Shown: positions 1 to 8,561, numbered from the stretch's first letter. The stretch is DNA of 53,858 nt from Candidatus Aminicenantota bacterium (GCA_013178315.1 JABLWX010000006.1:1-53858); one strand, 5' to 3'. The notes: a model not told the origin generated them from the sequence alone. Made by a program: numbers and translations.

Positions 1-156
1 TTCTCGGGTTGCCTTCGCCAGTCTGACCGCTTCCAGGCAGAGTTTAAAGTACACAAATCAAAAAAAATACCAGTATGATTCTAAACAGGTTATAGGGTCC
101 CGGCAAAATCACCCCCAATATCACCCCGTTAATATCGCTCATATTCCTGCCTAATC

Positions 157-165
157 TGGTATAAT
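157..165 (+). promoter_or_regulatory. Extended -10 promoter for the peptide operon
   Basis: TGGTATAAT is a perfect -10 hexamer with an extended-10 TG. No convincing -35 lies 17 bp upstream, as expected for extended-10 promoters. The -10 ends 12 bp before the ATG at 178 and there is no clear Shine-Dalgarno sequence, so the transcript would have a very short leader. This is a sequence-pattern call only. Confidence 0.4.
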
Positions 166-177
166 CTGATAAGTTTT

Positions 178-1290
178 ATGAAAATTTTTGACAGGAACCA
201 AACCCTGCCGCTCAGGCCCGAGCCCTTTGTCTTCCGCCTGGAATGGAAGCCCGGGGCGGACTGGGCCGGCTCAGCCCTGGAAGAAATCATTGCCGAAGCT
301 CATTTCATCCAGCTTGAGGCCGTCCAGCCCCTTGATGAGGAAGTGGTCGACCTTCTTCGGAAACTTGATGACCGGCCGGAGAAATTCAGCCTGAGGCTTC
401 TCAGCAGGGCGGAAGACTTCGGAGCAGAAACAATCAAAAAATTCATAGGGCCATTGTCGCGCCTCAAAAAGCTCGACGCAGTTATCTTTGTCATCAGTTC
501 CAGGTCTGATGAGCCCGCCCAGGCGGAGGTCAGTAGCTTGCTCTCAGCGGCAGCTTCCGCCGGTCTTAAGCCCGGCATCCTGGTTGAGCTGGAGCTAGGG
601 GCTTCGGTTTCGGGGCTTGAACAACTTATAAAAAATTTACGCCTGTCCGGCGCCATGGAAATAGCGCTCAGACCGACCAGCGCGGCCAATCCGCACCCGA
701 ATTTCGGAAAAAACCTGGCTAATTGCCTGAGCCATCTAAAGTCTGAAGGAATTCCAGTATCGCTGGAAGAGTGTTTTCCCGGGCTTGAACCGGGGCTGTC
801 CGCTTTGGAGCCAAACTGCCGTCGGGCCTTCGGCTCTTGCTATCTTGACAGCCAGGGCCGGGTCAGGGCCTGCCGGCAATCGAGGGAAATACTTGGAGAC
901 CTGAGCAGGCAGAAGCTTGAGGAAATCTGGCCCGGTTATCTTTTCGCTGAAGACCTCTGCTCCCAGGCTGCCTTAACTGTTCAAAGCCTGAAATTAGAAG
1001 AGAACGAGGCGGTCGAGGCGAACGGTGTGGCTGAAGTGGAGAATTTTTCTCCAGCCAGCCTCGACTCGTCCCTGCGACCTGTTCCACTGTTCGTTCTTAA
1101 AAAGAAAAAATGGGGCGCGGCCTTAATCAAGGGATTTGACGGGCTGGTGCTCAGCCCGAAGGGCGAGAAACTGGCCCTGATGCTTGACGGAAAGAACACC
1201 CTTCGCTCCATCAGAAAAAAATTCGGACCTCGCTCGGCGGGCCTAATTTATGCCCTGTTTCTCAGGGGATTGGTCAGGCTGGAAAAGTGA
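178..1290 (+). CDS. SPASM-like partner protein without radical SAM cluster, PqqD-like tail
   Basis: This 370-residue protein is the first gene of a five-gene operon; its stop lies 4 bp before the radical SAM gene. Residues about 205-255 resemble a SPASM segment, with Cys214, Cys221 and Cys232 followed by a GDLSRQKLEEIW stretch of the kind found in SPASM domains. The CxxxCxxC cluster motif and the GGEP motif are absent, so it is unlikely to cleave SAM itself. The last 55 residues (around LMLDGKNTLRSIRKKFG) look like a PqqD-type peptide-binding fold. Hxs systems encode paired radical SAM proteins, and this could be the degenerate partner that presents or positions the precursor. Function is inferred from context; the exact family is not recognised. 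Confidence 0.7.
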   Translation: MKIFDRNQTLPLRPEPFVFRLEWKPGADWAGSALEEIIAEAHFIQLEAVQPLDEEVVDLLRKLDDRPEKFSLRLLSRAEDFGAETIKKFIGPLSRLKKLDAVIFVISSRSDEPAQAEVSSLLSAAASAGLKPGILVELELGASVSGLEQLIKNLRLSGAMEIALRPTSAANPHPNFGKNLANCLSHLKSEGIPVSLEECFPGLEPGLSALEPNCRRAFGSCYLDSQGRVRACRQSREILGDLSRQKLEEIWPGYLFAEDLCSQAALTVQSLKLEENEAVEANGVAEVENFSPASLDSSLRPVPLFVLKKKKWGAALIKGFDGLVLSPKGEKLALMLDGKNTLRSIRKKFGPRSAGLIYALFLRGLVRLEK

Positions 1291-1294
1291 TTTC

Positions 1295-2827
1295 ATGACC
1301 AGGTACAGTCTTGATTTGAGCTTTGAGGATTTCAAAAAATCCTTTTCGCCGGATGATGTTCTCTCCACGGTTCCGGGCCTTTACTTTTCGCCTCGCTCCG
1401 GCCGCGTTTTAATCGTTGAACGCGAGAGCGCTTCCTGGCTGGTGGTGCCGCAAAAGGAATTCGGCTACCTGGTCGAGCGCGGCCTGCTGGTCCCCGGCTC
1501 CGAAGCCAGGTCGAGCCTGAAGCTCTCCGACCTGGAACCCGACCTGGACCCTGATTTTAAGGAAGGGCTTGACCGCTGGCTTTACCGGCTGTTTGTCGCG
1601 AACATGCTGGCCATTAACGGCTATGCCTATCACCAGCCCTCACGGCTCTGGGCGGTGCAGAAGTATCCCCACTATTTCAACATACACCTGACAGAATCCT
1701 GCAATTTAGCCTGCCGCTATTGCCGGGTTGGTGATTCCCCGGGCCCATTCGCCCTGATGCCCGTTGCTACCTGTAAAAAAATCATAAGGCGGGTCATAGA
1801 GGAAATCCCCGGGACCAAGATCATCATCGGTTTCCACGGTGGCGAGCCGCTGCTTAACCCTGAAGCCATTGTCGAAGGCAGCAAGTACGCCAGCGAGGTG
1901 GCCCGCTCGGCGGGAAAGGAAGTAACTCTCTCTCTTCAGACCAATGGCGTGCTGCTCCAGAAGTACAGCCAGCTATTGAAAGAACTGAACGTTGAAGTCG
2001 GGGTAAGCATAGATGGCCCCGCAGCCATTCACAACCGCCACCGCGTCTTCGGCTCGGGCCGGGGTAGCTTTGACGAGGTTATGGACGGTATCAAGGCCGC
2101 CCGCCAGGCCGGGCTGAACCCCGGCTACCTGGCCGTTATCCATGATCCAGGGGATTACCTGCCCGTGGCCAGGTTCATGGTGGAGACCCTGGGAGCCACC
2201 TCCTTCCGGCTGAACTTTTCCTGCTACGAAGGCCGGGCCAAGTCGGAACTCGACTTCAACCCCACCCGGGCCGAGGCCTTCGCCCGCAACTGGCTCCAGC
2301 TCCTTGATTTTGTCCTGGAGCACCACCGCCAGACCGGTGTCTGGCTGAGCATCGACGACCTCAACCTTTTCGTGGCCCATCTCCTGACCAAGGACCGGCC
2401 CCACATGTGCTACCGCTCTCCCTGCGGCGCCGGCAATGCCATTCTCGGCTTCGGAGCCGATGGCAAGATTTACCTGTGCGAGGAGCTGGTGGGCAAGGAC
2501 CAGTTCTGCCTGGGCGATATCGAGTCCGCCCCGCCACTTCACAGGTTGCTCGATGAGTCCCCAGTCTATGCCCTGGCCAGCGAAAGCCGGAAGGTGGAAA
2601 ATGTCCCCGCCTGCGCCGGCTGTCCCTGGAAAAGGTTCCACGGGGCCGGCTGTTTGAACAAATCATTTGAATACTTCGGGGACATCGAGCACCGCGACCC
2701 GATGTGCCATTTTTACCGGGTGATATTCGAAGAATTGATGTGGAAGCTCACCGACAGCCCGGAAATAATTAATTTGATTAGTTACTACAAAAAATATATA
2801 AAGGTTCAGAATGAGTGGTCGGCGTGA
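1295..2827 (+). CDS. Radical SAM/SPASM peptide maturase (HxsB/FxsB-like class)
   Basis: This 510-residue radical SAM enzyme probably modifies the His-rich peptide encoded next. The radical SAM cluster motif CNLACRYC uses Cys136, Cys140 and Cys143, and FHGGEPLL (GGEP at 182-185) is the SAM-binding motif. The SPASM domain starts at MCYRSPCGAG (Cys372 and Cys377) and continues through KIYLCEEL (Cys395), FCLGDI (Cys405) and a CAGCPWKRFHGAGC stretch, enough cysteines for two auxiliary clusters. Residues 1-130 resemble the N-terminal recognition region of Hxs/Fxs-type maturases. The ATG at 1295 is preferred over one at 1250 because GGAAAAG sits about 7 bp upstream and it avoids overlapping the previous gene. 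The enzyme class is sure; assignment to the cyclophane-forming group is inference. Confidence 0.88.
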   Translation: MTRYSLDLSFEDFKKSFSPDDVLSTVPGLYFSPRSGRVLIVERESASWLVVPQKEFGYLVERGLLVPGSEARSSLKLSDLEPDLDPDFKEGLDRWLYRLFVANMLAINGYAYHQPSRLWAVQKYPHYFNIHLTESCNLACRYCRVGDSPGPFALMPVATCKKIIRRVIEEIPGTKIIIGFHGGEPLLNPEAIVEGSKYASEVARSAGKEVTLSLQTNGVLLQKYSQLLKELNVEVGVSIDGPAAIHNRHRVFGSGRGSFDEVMDGIKAARQAGLNPGYLAVIHDPGDYLPVARFMVETLGATSFRLNFSCYEGRAKSELDFNPTRAEAFARNWLQLLDFVLEHHRQTGVWLSIDDLNLFVAHLLTKDRPHMCYRSPCGAGNAILGFGADGKIYLCEELVGKDQFCLGDIESAPPLHRLLDESPVYALASESRKVENVPACAGCPWKRFHGAGCLNKSFEYFGDIEHRDPMCHFYRVIFEELMWKLTDSPEIINLISYYKKYIKVQNEWSA

Positions 2828-2926
2828 GCGGTGTTTGGTAACCAGGATGGAGAAACTTCTGGCCCTGGTCTTGAATGAAAAGGGACTCGAATAAATTTTA
2901 AGAATAAAAAGGAAAAGGAGATTTTC

Positions 2927-3466
2927 ATGAAATTAAAAAAGAGAGCGAAAAATGTAGGTGCGGGACAGGCTCAACTGGCTGACCTTGGCCGGAACTTGCC
3001 CTACGTTCCGGTTAACCTGAACGACGACTCGACCCGCAGCCGGCGCCAGGCGCTGGGGTTGCTGTTCAAGGGCGCCGCTTTCCTGGCCGCCTGGCCCTTT
3101 ATCAGCAAGGAAGCCCGGGCCGGCAGGCTGAAAGAGCTGGTGGGGGAATCGGCGCCCGGCGCTGACAACCTGACCGCCCGCCAGGCCGCCAGGATCATCG
3201 GCCAGGAGGTGCTCCATACCAACGTTCCCCACAAGAACATCGCCCACCAGAACGTAGCTCACAAGGACACCCACACCAACACCCACGTCAACGAGAGCAA
3301 GCACGTGGACATGGCGCCCGAGGGCTTTGAGCACACCAACACCACCATCCATACCAACCAGAACGTCCAGGGCCACGTCAACGTTCCTCATACCGACAAT
3401 CCCCACACCAACGAGCCCCATACCAACGTGGAGCACGTCAACCGTCCCACCCAGGAAAAGGCCTGA
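2927..3466 (+). CDS. Tat-signal His-Xaa-Asn/Asp repeat protein, probable modified-peptide precursor
   Basis: This 179-residue protein follows the radical SAM gene by 99 bp, with a strong AAAAGGAG ribosome site. Residues 1-36 are a polar leader. Residues 38-43 (SRRQAL), then a hydrophobic stretch to about residue 59 and an ARA site near 63-65, form a twin-arginine signal. Residues 97-172 contain 14 histidines, and all 14 are followed two residues later by Asn (11) or Asp (3). The motifs HTN, HKN, HQN, HVN, HKD, HVD and HTD recur every 4-10 residues, most regularly every five. There is no Cys, Trp or Tyr in this part. By analogy with HxsA (His-Xaa-Ser repeats beside radical SAM genes) this is a likely substrate for His-to-Asn/Asp crosslinks. 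A plain metal-binding protein is the alternative. Confidence 0.8.
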   Translation: MKLKKRAKNVGAGQAQLADLGRNLPYVPVNLNDDSTRSRRQALGLLFKGAAFLAAWPFISKEARAGRLKELVGESAPGADNLTARQAARIIGQEVLHTNVPHKNIAHQNVAHKDTHTNTHVNESKHVDMAPEGFEHTNTTIHTNQNVQGHVNVPHTDNPHTNEPHTNVEHVNRPTQEKA

Positions 3467-4785
3467 TGGGTTTCGTCGGAAGAAAATTATTATTTGCTGA
3501 AGAAGGCCCGGTCCTTTCCGGAAAAAGGACGGCCCGGTTCAAGGTTGGTGTTATTGGCTTCTTGTTTTTCCTGGTTTTGTCCGCCGTTCCAGGAGTTACC
3601 ATGAGCCTGGCCGCAGCTCCCCAGACCGGCGAAATAACCCGGCTGGAAGCCGAAGCCACTGAACTTGAAAACCGGGCGGCCAGGTTAAAACAGGCAGTCG
3701 AAAACTGCCGCCGGAGCATCAGCCCGCAGTCTCCCGATTGCTACATCGAGATTTCCTGGCTGGGGGCCAGGGTTTCTTACCTTGAAGCTGAAAAAATAGC
3801 CGGCCAGATGGAAGAGCAGGCCCGGGACATCAGGAGACGCATAGATTACCTGAAATCGCAGCTTAACCGGCCAGCGCCGCCGCCCCCAATAACCACCCAG
3901 CCCACAACTCCTGTTTCGCCGCCAGTTACCGGCACTCCGACTACCGGCAATCAGACAGCAACCCGTCCGGTTCAAACCACGCCGGCCACCCCGGCTCCGG
4001 CTCCTCCCGCGGCTCGTCCTCAACCGTTTGAGACCAGGGTGGGCGGCCTGAGCCAGAAAGAATGGAACCGGTTGATGTCAATCCAGGAAAGGCTCGAGGA
4101 ACTCTACCGGGATTATGCCAGCTCCGACCAGGCTGAAGTCAACCGGCTTCGGGATGAAGTCTACCGGCTGTGGCAAAAAGCCGTGAGTGGGCCCCTGACC
4201 CCCGAGCAGAGGAAAATGCTCCGTCTCCGCCTTCCGTCGCGAAGCCAGCCGGCTGGACCTGTCCAGACCAGGCGCGAAGAACTTCTGGAAAAGAGAAACC
4301 AGTCAAGCCCGACGCCACCGCCCTCGCCCCTCAGCGTGGCCAGCAACCTGGTCCAGTCGCATATAGAGACCGGCGCCCAGCAGGCCCTGGATGAATTCGG
4401 CAATAACTGGGTCGATGTCATTAATGTCAGCGAGGTCGACCGCAAGTGGCTCAACTACGAAAACGTGGTCGGTTTCAGCAAGGTGACCATGAAGCTCAAG
4501 GAAAAGGATTACCCCGGGGCCATTGCCGAGACCGTCGATTTTATCGCCGGCAAGGTCATGCTCCCCCTGACTTCCATGAACGTCAGCGTCTTCAAGTCGG
4601 TCTACGGGCAGACGACCTTCGGCGCCCTGAATAAGTTCATGGAAGATTCCATGAAGATGACCGGGGCCGAGTTCAGCTACGAGGAGATGACGAAGGACAT
4701 GACCCTCGGCCAGAAGGCGGTGATGGAGTGGGTGGGCTTCGGAGAAATGATGCGGGAAAAGGACAAGGAAAGAGAAAAGAGATGA
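3466..4785 (+). CDS. Secreted or anchored coiled-coil protein of the peptide operon
   Basis: The start ATG shares one base with the precursor stop (TGATG), a mark of translational coupling. Residues 27-50 form a hydrophobic signal or anchor after a long polar N-terminus. Residues 55-130 are Glu/Arg-rich with coiled-coil character and hold two cysteines. About residues 140-185 are a Pro/Thr/Ala-rich linker. A second charged region follows, and the C-terminal part (about 300-439) is a compact domain with alternating hydrophobic and charged residues. I recognise no family. The order after the precursor suggests a partner that scaffolds or displays the exported peptide at the cell surface; this is inference from position only. 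Confidence 0.8.
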   Translation: MGFVGRKLLFAEEGPVLSGKRTARFKVGVIGFLFFLVLSAVPGVTMSLAAAPQTGEITRLEAEATELENRAARLKQAVENCRRSISPQSPDCYIEISWLGARVSYLEAEKIAGQMEEQARDIRRRIDYLKSQLNRPAPPPPITTQPTTPVSPPVTGTPTTGNQTATRPVQTTPATPAPAPPAARPQPFETRVGGLSQKEWNRLMSIQERLEELYRDYASSDQAEVNRLRDEVYRLWQKAVSGPLTPEQRKMLRLRLPSRSQPAGPVQTRREELLEKRNQSSPTPPPSPLSVASNLVQSHIETGAQQALDEFGNNWVDVINVSEVDRKWLNYENVVGFSKVTMKLKEKDYPGAIAETVDFIAGKVMLPLTSMNVSVFKSVYGQTTFGALNKFMEDSMKMTGAEFSYEEMTKDMTLGQKAVMEWVGFGEMMREKDKEREKR

Positions 4786-6137
4786 GACGGACTTCCAGAA
4801 GATGTATGGATGGTGTGGCGGCTGCCCTGGCTTCTTGCCTGCTCCTGCTGGCGGCCTCCGGAGTTGACGCCCAGGAAAACCAGCCGGGCGAGAACCTCCA
4901 GGCCAGGCTCCTGCCCGAGGTGGAGATTCTCCTTCCAGAAAACAGCCCGGTGAAGGTCAACTGGATACTGCCGCCCGTTGAGCGGGAGGCCCTCGATATG
5001 CACCTTCACGACCGCTGGTTTTCGGTCGACGCCGAAGGCTTTCCCTGGATAGGACTGGACGGGCGGCTGCTCATTAACCCCCTTAAGAATTACAGCGCCT
5101 TTTTCCCGCAGTATTTTACGAATTTCGTTCACCTCAACAACGGGGCCCTGATCATCGCCACCGAAGAAGATTTTGGCTTCATTCCCGCGGGCCAGGAGGT
5201 GGATTACGACCCGGACACCGGATATCCCGTTCTCGGCTATCAGCCCCTGGCCTGGCTGCCCGGGGAAGTTGACGGCTCCGGGGAAGAGATGGTCAGCCGG
5301 ACCATGTACCGGGGAGAGAATTGCCTCTATTTTGTGGTCAGGAAAACCGTGCCCGGCGAAGAGTACCGGGAAAAATATGAAGTTTTCTGTTTCAAGCCGG
5401 GCTCGGGCCAGAAAAGTGATCAAAGCGACCCGGATTCTTATTCAGCTTTTCCTGCCTATGTGCCAGTTTACAGCTCGGACGAGACAATAACCGCGGTGAC
5501 CGGAAACGGGGAGCAAACCTTCATCGCCCACGGCCAGATGGTCTTGCTGGTAACACCCGGTTCTACCGAGCCGGGAGTCTTTTATAACCACCCGACCGAT
5601 GTCATCCTGGCTCTCGACTACAATTCGGAAGCCGGGCTTTTTTATGCCACCAACTACTCGGTTGGCCTGATGTCGAAGGGTGCGGCCCTGGAATTCATGA
5701 GGGTGCCCTATCCCAGGATTTTCCTCCGGGACAATTCGCTCTACGTCATGCTCTCCGAGCAGGCTGCGGTCCTCCAGGTGGAGAATGCCGGCTTCCTGAA
5801 GCAGTACAACAAGACCTCCAGGGAACTGGTGGCGGTGGATGGGAAGAAGGTCTCCGGCGGCTGGTTCGGGTTCAATTTCGGACTTTTTTCCCTGGTGGCC
5901 ATTGTCCTTCTTCTATTGCTGGTCCTGGTCGATGTCCTGAGGCACCGGTTTCCCGGTCACGTCAAGACGGTCTGGGTTCTGATGGTTTTCCTGGGATACC
6001 TTTCGTTGTTTTCCTGGCTTATTGTCTTTCTTTATTTTGGCCTGGCCTTCAGGCTGAGCGGGTTCCTGGTGCTAATTCCTTTCCTGGTCATCCTGGTCTA
6101 CCTGTTTTCGGGAAGGCGACAGAGAATTAAGGACTGA
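4782..6137 (+). CDS. Exported propeller-like protein with C-terminal PLDc_N-like membrane hairpin
   Basis: The start at 4782 overlaps the previous stop by 4 bp (ATGA); an in-frame ATG at 4728 would need a long overlap and lacks a signal peptide directly after it. Residues 1-31 are a signal peptide (MRRTSRR, a hydrophobic core, then GVDA). The 330-residue extracytoplasmic part has recurring short beta-type segments and may be a propeller, but no motif proves it. The last 80 residues hold three hydrophobic spans, with VDVLRHRFPGHVKTVWVL resembling the PLDc_N (phospholipase D-nuclease N-terminal) module. The small protein just downstream on the other strand has the same module. Last gene of the peptide operon; function unknown. 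Confidence 0.82.
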   Translation: MRRTSRRCMDGVAAALASCLLLLAASGVDAQENQPGENLQARLLPEVEILLPENSPVKVNWILPPVEREALDMHLHDRWFSVDAEGFPWIGLDGRLLINPLKNYSAFFPQYFTNFVHLNNGALIIATEEDFGFIPAGQEVDYDPDTGYPVLGYQPLAWLPGEVDGSGEEMVSRTMYRGENCLYFVVRKTVPGEEYREKYEVFCFKPGSGQKSDQSDPDSYSAFPAYVPVYSSDETITAVTGNGEQTFIAHGQMVLLVTPGSTEPGVFYNHPTDVILALDYNSEAGLFYATNYSVGLMSKGAALEFMRVPYPRIFLRDNSLYVMLSEQAAVLQVENAGFLKQYNKTSRELVAVDGKKVSGGWFGFNFGLFSLVAIVLLLLLVLVDVLRHRFPGHVKTVWVLMVFLGYLSLFSWLIVFLYFGLAFRLSGFLVLIPFLVILVYLFSGRRQRIKD

Positions 6138-6147
6138 GGGATTGGCC

Positions 6148-6174
6148 GGCCATTATTAGCTGGCCTGTTTTAAT
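6148..6174. terminator. Possible weak terminator between convergent genes
   Basis: GGCCA and TGGCC form a 5-bp stem with an 8-base loop, followed by TGTTTTAAT. The position between two convergent genes fits termination, but the stem is short. Confidence 0.35.
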
Positions 6175-6197
6175 CCCTGGAAATTATTATTGTCTTC

Positions 6198-6407
6198 TCA
6201 GCCAGCGGCCGGCTTTTTAATCCTGGCCTTTTTCCCGATGATCAGGTAAAGAATTGACCCGACCAGGGGGAAGAAGATGACCACCAGGATCCAGACCAGC
6301 TTGTCGTTTCCCGGAAAGTCATGCTTCAGGATGTCTATCAGGGCGATGAGAAACAGCGGTAGCGATATCAATACCAGGATGATGAATAACTCCATAAGGC
6401 TGAACAT
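6198..6407 (-). CDS. Small PLDc_N-domain membrane protein
   Basis: This 69-residue protein has two hydrophobic spans (about 4-23 and 37-57) flanking DILKHDFPGNDKLVWIL, the signature of the PLDc_N family of small membrane proteins. AGGAGG lies 9 bp before the ATG at 6407; an internal ATG five codons on is possible but not needed. It is the last gene of a minus-strand group of three. The family's role is not well defined. The sequence resembles the C-terminal membrane hairpin of the convergent gene at 4782-6137. Confidence 0.85.
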   Translation of the reverse strand: MFSLMELFIILVLISLPLFLIALIDILKHDFPGNDKLVWILVVIFFPLVGSILYLIIGKKARIKKPAAG

Positions 6408-6445
6408 TGGCGTACCTCCTTTTTGCCTTCGCCATAATTAGTTTA

Positions 6446-7417
6446 TCAATTTTCTTTAATTCCGGCCAGGTACACGTAGTAATTCGGAATCTGGCCGAAG
6501 TATTCTCTCCTGTAAATCAAGCACAGTAAGACCGGGTATTTCCGCCCGGGTTTTAGCCTGTTCAGGATGTCCCCCCGGCTTCCGGCCAGGTGGTAGAACG
6601 GGCCGGACTTGGTCATTCCGGAAACTTCCAGAATTGTCCCGGGTTTCAGCGCTCCGGTGACCACGACCTGGGCCTCGGCCACCTGCGGCGGGAGAATTGG
6701 CCCGGGAGGAGTCAGGATCGACTGCCCGGACATCTCCGGTTCCTCAGGCGGAAGCGGGAATTCGCTGTCTGGCATGGACTGGAATTTTTTTAACTGCTCG
6801 GTAAGTTCGGCGATTCTGGCCTGGTCGCCGCGCTGCCGGTAGCGGGCTATTTCAGATTCGATGGCGAAAATCATGGCCTTCTTGAGTTCCGACCTCACGG
6901 TTAGGCCGAGGCTGCTGAGCTCGTCCTTTAAGACCGAGGCCAGCCGGGACTCGGTTCTTACCGTGGGGGCTATTTCTTTTTGCTTCGAGCCTCTCTCCCC
7001 GAAGGAGAAATATTTTTCGATTATGGAATAAAGGGAGTCCTCTTCGGCCCTGGCCGGGAAGATCTTGTTGGTCAGCGAGTAGGTAAATTTGCCCTTTATT
7101 CCCAGGTCTTTTTCCAGGTCAAAGCTAATGATGACCTTTTCCGGCATCCCCTTGCAGTCATCGGGCCTTATCCGCCTGACGGTAAATGCATAGTGGAGGG
7201 AACCATCCTGGCTTTTATTCTTCTGGCTATCCACCCGGAATGATTCCTTCTGGGTGCAGCCGTTGCTCTCCACCACGACCAGGAAGCCCTTCGCTCCAAG
7301 CAAGGCCTCGTAGAGCACCTCTTCACCCGTCCGGCGGGCATCGGGGACCTGGGCTATCAGGCCGGAAACCAGGAGAAAAATGCCGGCCGCAAGGACTATT
7401 ATCGTCTTCTTAATCAT
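6446..7417 (-). CDS. Exported protein of unknown function
   Basis: The 323-residue product has a clear signal peptide (residues 1-22, ending GLIAQ), so it is exported. GAGGAGG precedes the ATG at 7417 at good spacing. Residues about 30-140 carry beta-rich segments with two cysteines (residues 54 and 88) that could form a disulphide. Residues 155-215 are charged and helical, including RYRQRGDQARIAELTEQLK. A Pro-rich linker follows, and the C-terminal 80 residues are another beta-rich domain. I recognise no family. Its neighbours on the same strand are also small envelope proteins. Confidence 0.8.
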   Translation of the reverse strand: MIKKTIIVLAAGIFLLVSGLIAQVPDARRTGEEVLYEALLGAKGFLVVVESNGCTQKESFRVDSQKNKSQDGSLHYAFTVRRIRPDDCKGMPEKVIISFDLEKDLGIKGKFTYSLTNKIFPARAEEDSLYSIIEKYFSFGERGSKQKEIAPTVRTESRLASVLKDELSSLGLTVRSELKKAMIFAIESEIARYRQRGDQARIAELTEQLKKFQSMPDSEFPLPPEEPEMSGQSILTPPGPILPPQVAEAQVVVTGALKPGTILEVSGMTKSGPFYHLAGSRGDILNRLKPGRKYPVLLCLIYRREYFGQIPNYYVYLAGIKEN

Positions 7418-7567
7418 TCTTGCCTCCTCATCTTGTTCGGGGATTTAATCCTGGATGAATCAAAACTGAACGTTCGTAGAATATTTTGCCACCCGCATCC
7501 ACCTTCTTAACGCCTCCAGCTTTCACGGTTGGGATTTCAGCTTCATTTCCTATTTCGACCCTTCTGT

Positions 7568-8107
7568 CTATTTCGCCCCATCCTCGTAGCAGAAGAATTC
7601 GTAAATCGGGCTGCGGTTCTGGCCGTAGATGACGAAGGTCCGGCCCGGGACCGGCAGACCCAGAGAACCGGCTATCTTTTTCAACGTTTCGTACATGGAG
7701 TAAGCCGGAACCACCGGAGGAGAAATTCCGGCGTAAGCCCCGGCCAGGTAACTTTCATAGGTAACCGCCTTGCCTCCGAATCCGCCCAGCTTTCGGCATT
7801 CAATCTGGAACCAGTCGGTAAAGTTGCTGCCGTCCTTGACGAGGGCATAGCAGTCGTTGAAGGTCAGGTCGCCGGAGGCGGCTCTTAGATGGATTCTCAA
7901 TCCCCTGACCTCTCCGTCAACCACCTGGAATTTAACGTACTCTTCTTTTTCCACCCGGAATTTCCCCTCCTCCTGGAGGATCAGGTACCCGGTAAAGGAT
8001 TGATTGCCCGATTGGTTGGCTGGCCCTGGAAACAGGGGTGACCCCGCTGCCAGAAATAAGAAAACCATCCCGGCAGCAATAAGAATTGACCTCAAAACAG
8101 ATTTCAT
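7568..8107 (-). CDS. Exported protein of unknown function
   Basis: The product is about 179 residues. The ATG at 8107 is chosen because GGGAGA sits 5-8 bp upstream; the codon before it is a TTG. Residues 1-30 are a signal peptide with the hydrophobic run SILIAAGMVFLFLAAG. The mature part is beta-rich (FTGYLILQEEGKFRVEKEEY) and contains three cysteines. The C-terminal half holds an AYSMYETLKKIAGSLG helix. No family recognised. It is the first gene of the minus-strand group reading toward 6.2 kb. Confidence 0.78.
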   Translation of the reverse strand: MKSVLRSILIAAGMVFLFLAAGSPLFPGPANQSGNQSFTGYLILQEEGKFRVEKEEYVKFQVVDGEVRGLRIHLRAASGDLTFNDCYALVKDGSNFTDWFQIECRKLGGFGGKAVTYESYLAGAYAGISPPVVPAYSMYETLKKIAGSLGLPVPGRTFVIYGQNRSPIYEFFCYEDGAK

Positions 8108-8561
8108 CAAGTTCTCCCTTCGCTGGTAACTCTGGTGGAAAGCTTAAGCGAATCGCTCCCCGTGGCCCCGAGTTTATTCCTTAAAAAGTTCTTCAAATTA
8201 CTCGCTTTTCCGGCTTATTAACTCACACCTCAAGCCTGATGTCAAGGAAGGTTGGAGGCCTCGACCTGGAAGGTGGCAGTCAGGCGGACGCATTCTGGCG
8301 GGGAACGGGACGGAGAAAACAGCAGGTGAAAGTTGATAATAATAAGAATCAACAATTAGAAGAAAGAAGACAGAAAAGAAAGATCCCTGCCCAAGGGCTT
8401 GATCTTGACCACTGTGTAATGGTGTCCTGGCCGAGTGGTATGAGTATTGGTTGCATCTTCCGGGCAAGTTTCGTGGCCCGGGCCAGAGCCTTTATTTAAT
8501 AGTAGAAAACATTCGTTACGGGGAGCTTCTGCCAGGCATTTGCTGAACTTTACTGGTCGTG
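8108..8561. other. Intergenic region with no recognised gene
   Basis: This space lies between divergent genes. Short open frames on both strands lack ribosome sites, codon regularity or family resemblance. A GGCCGAGTGGT string near 8430 recalls a tRNA D-arm, but no matching T-arm or acceptor stem is present. Confidence 0.5.

Noticed and set aside
1-60. Possible 5' end of a minus-strand gene leaving the window
   Set aside because: About 18 open codons from a GTG near 53 without a ribosome site; not enough to support a gene.
2847-2894. 15-codon frame between maturase and precursor
   Set aside because: Too short and without a ribosome site; the precursor at 2927 has a much better start.
2933-3436. 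167-residue minus-strand frame through the His-rich gene
   Set aside because: It is the mirror of the repeat-rich coding frame; the plus frame has a ribosome site, a Tat signal and operon context.
8425-8475. tRNA-like string with GGCCGAGTGGT
   Set aside because: Only a D-arm-like segment is present; there is no T-arm, acceptor pairing or anticodon stem at the right distances.
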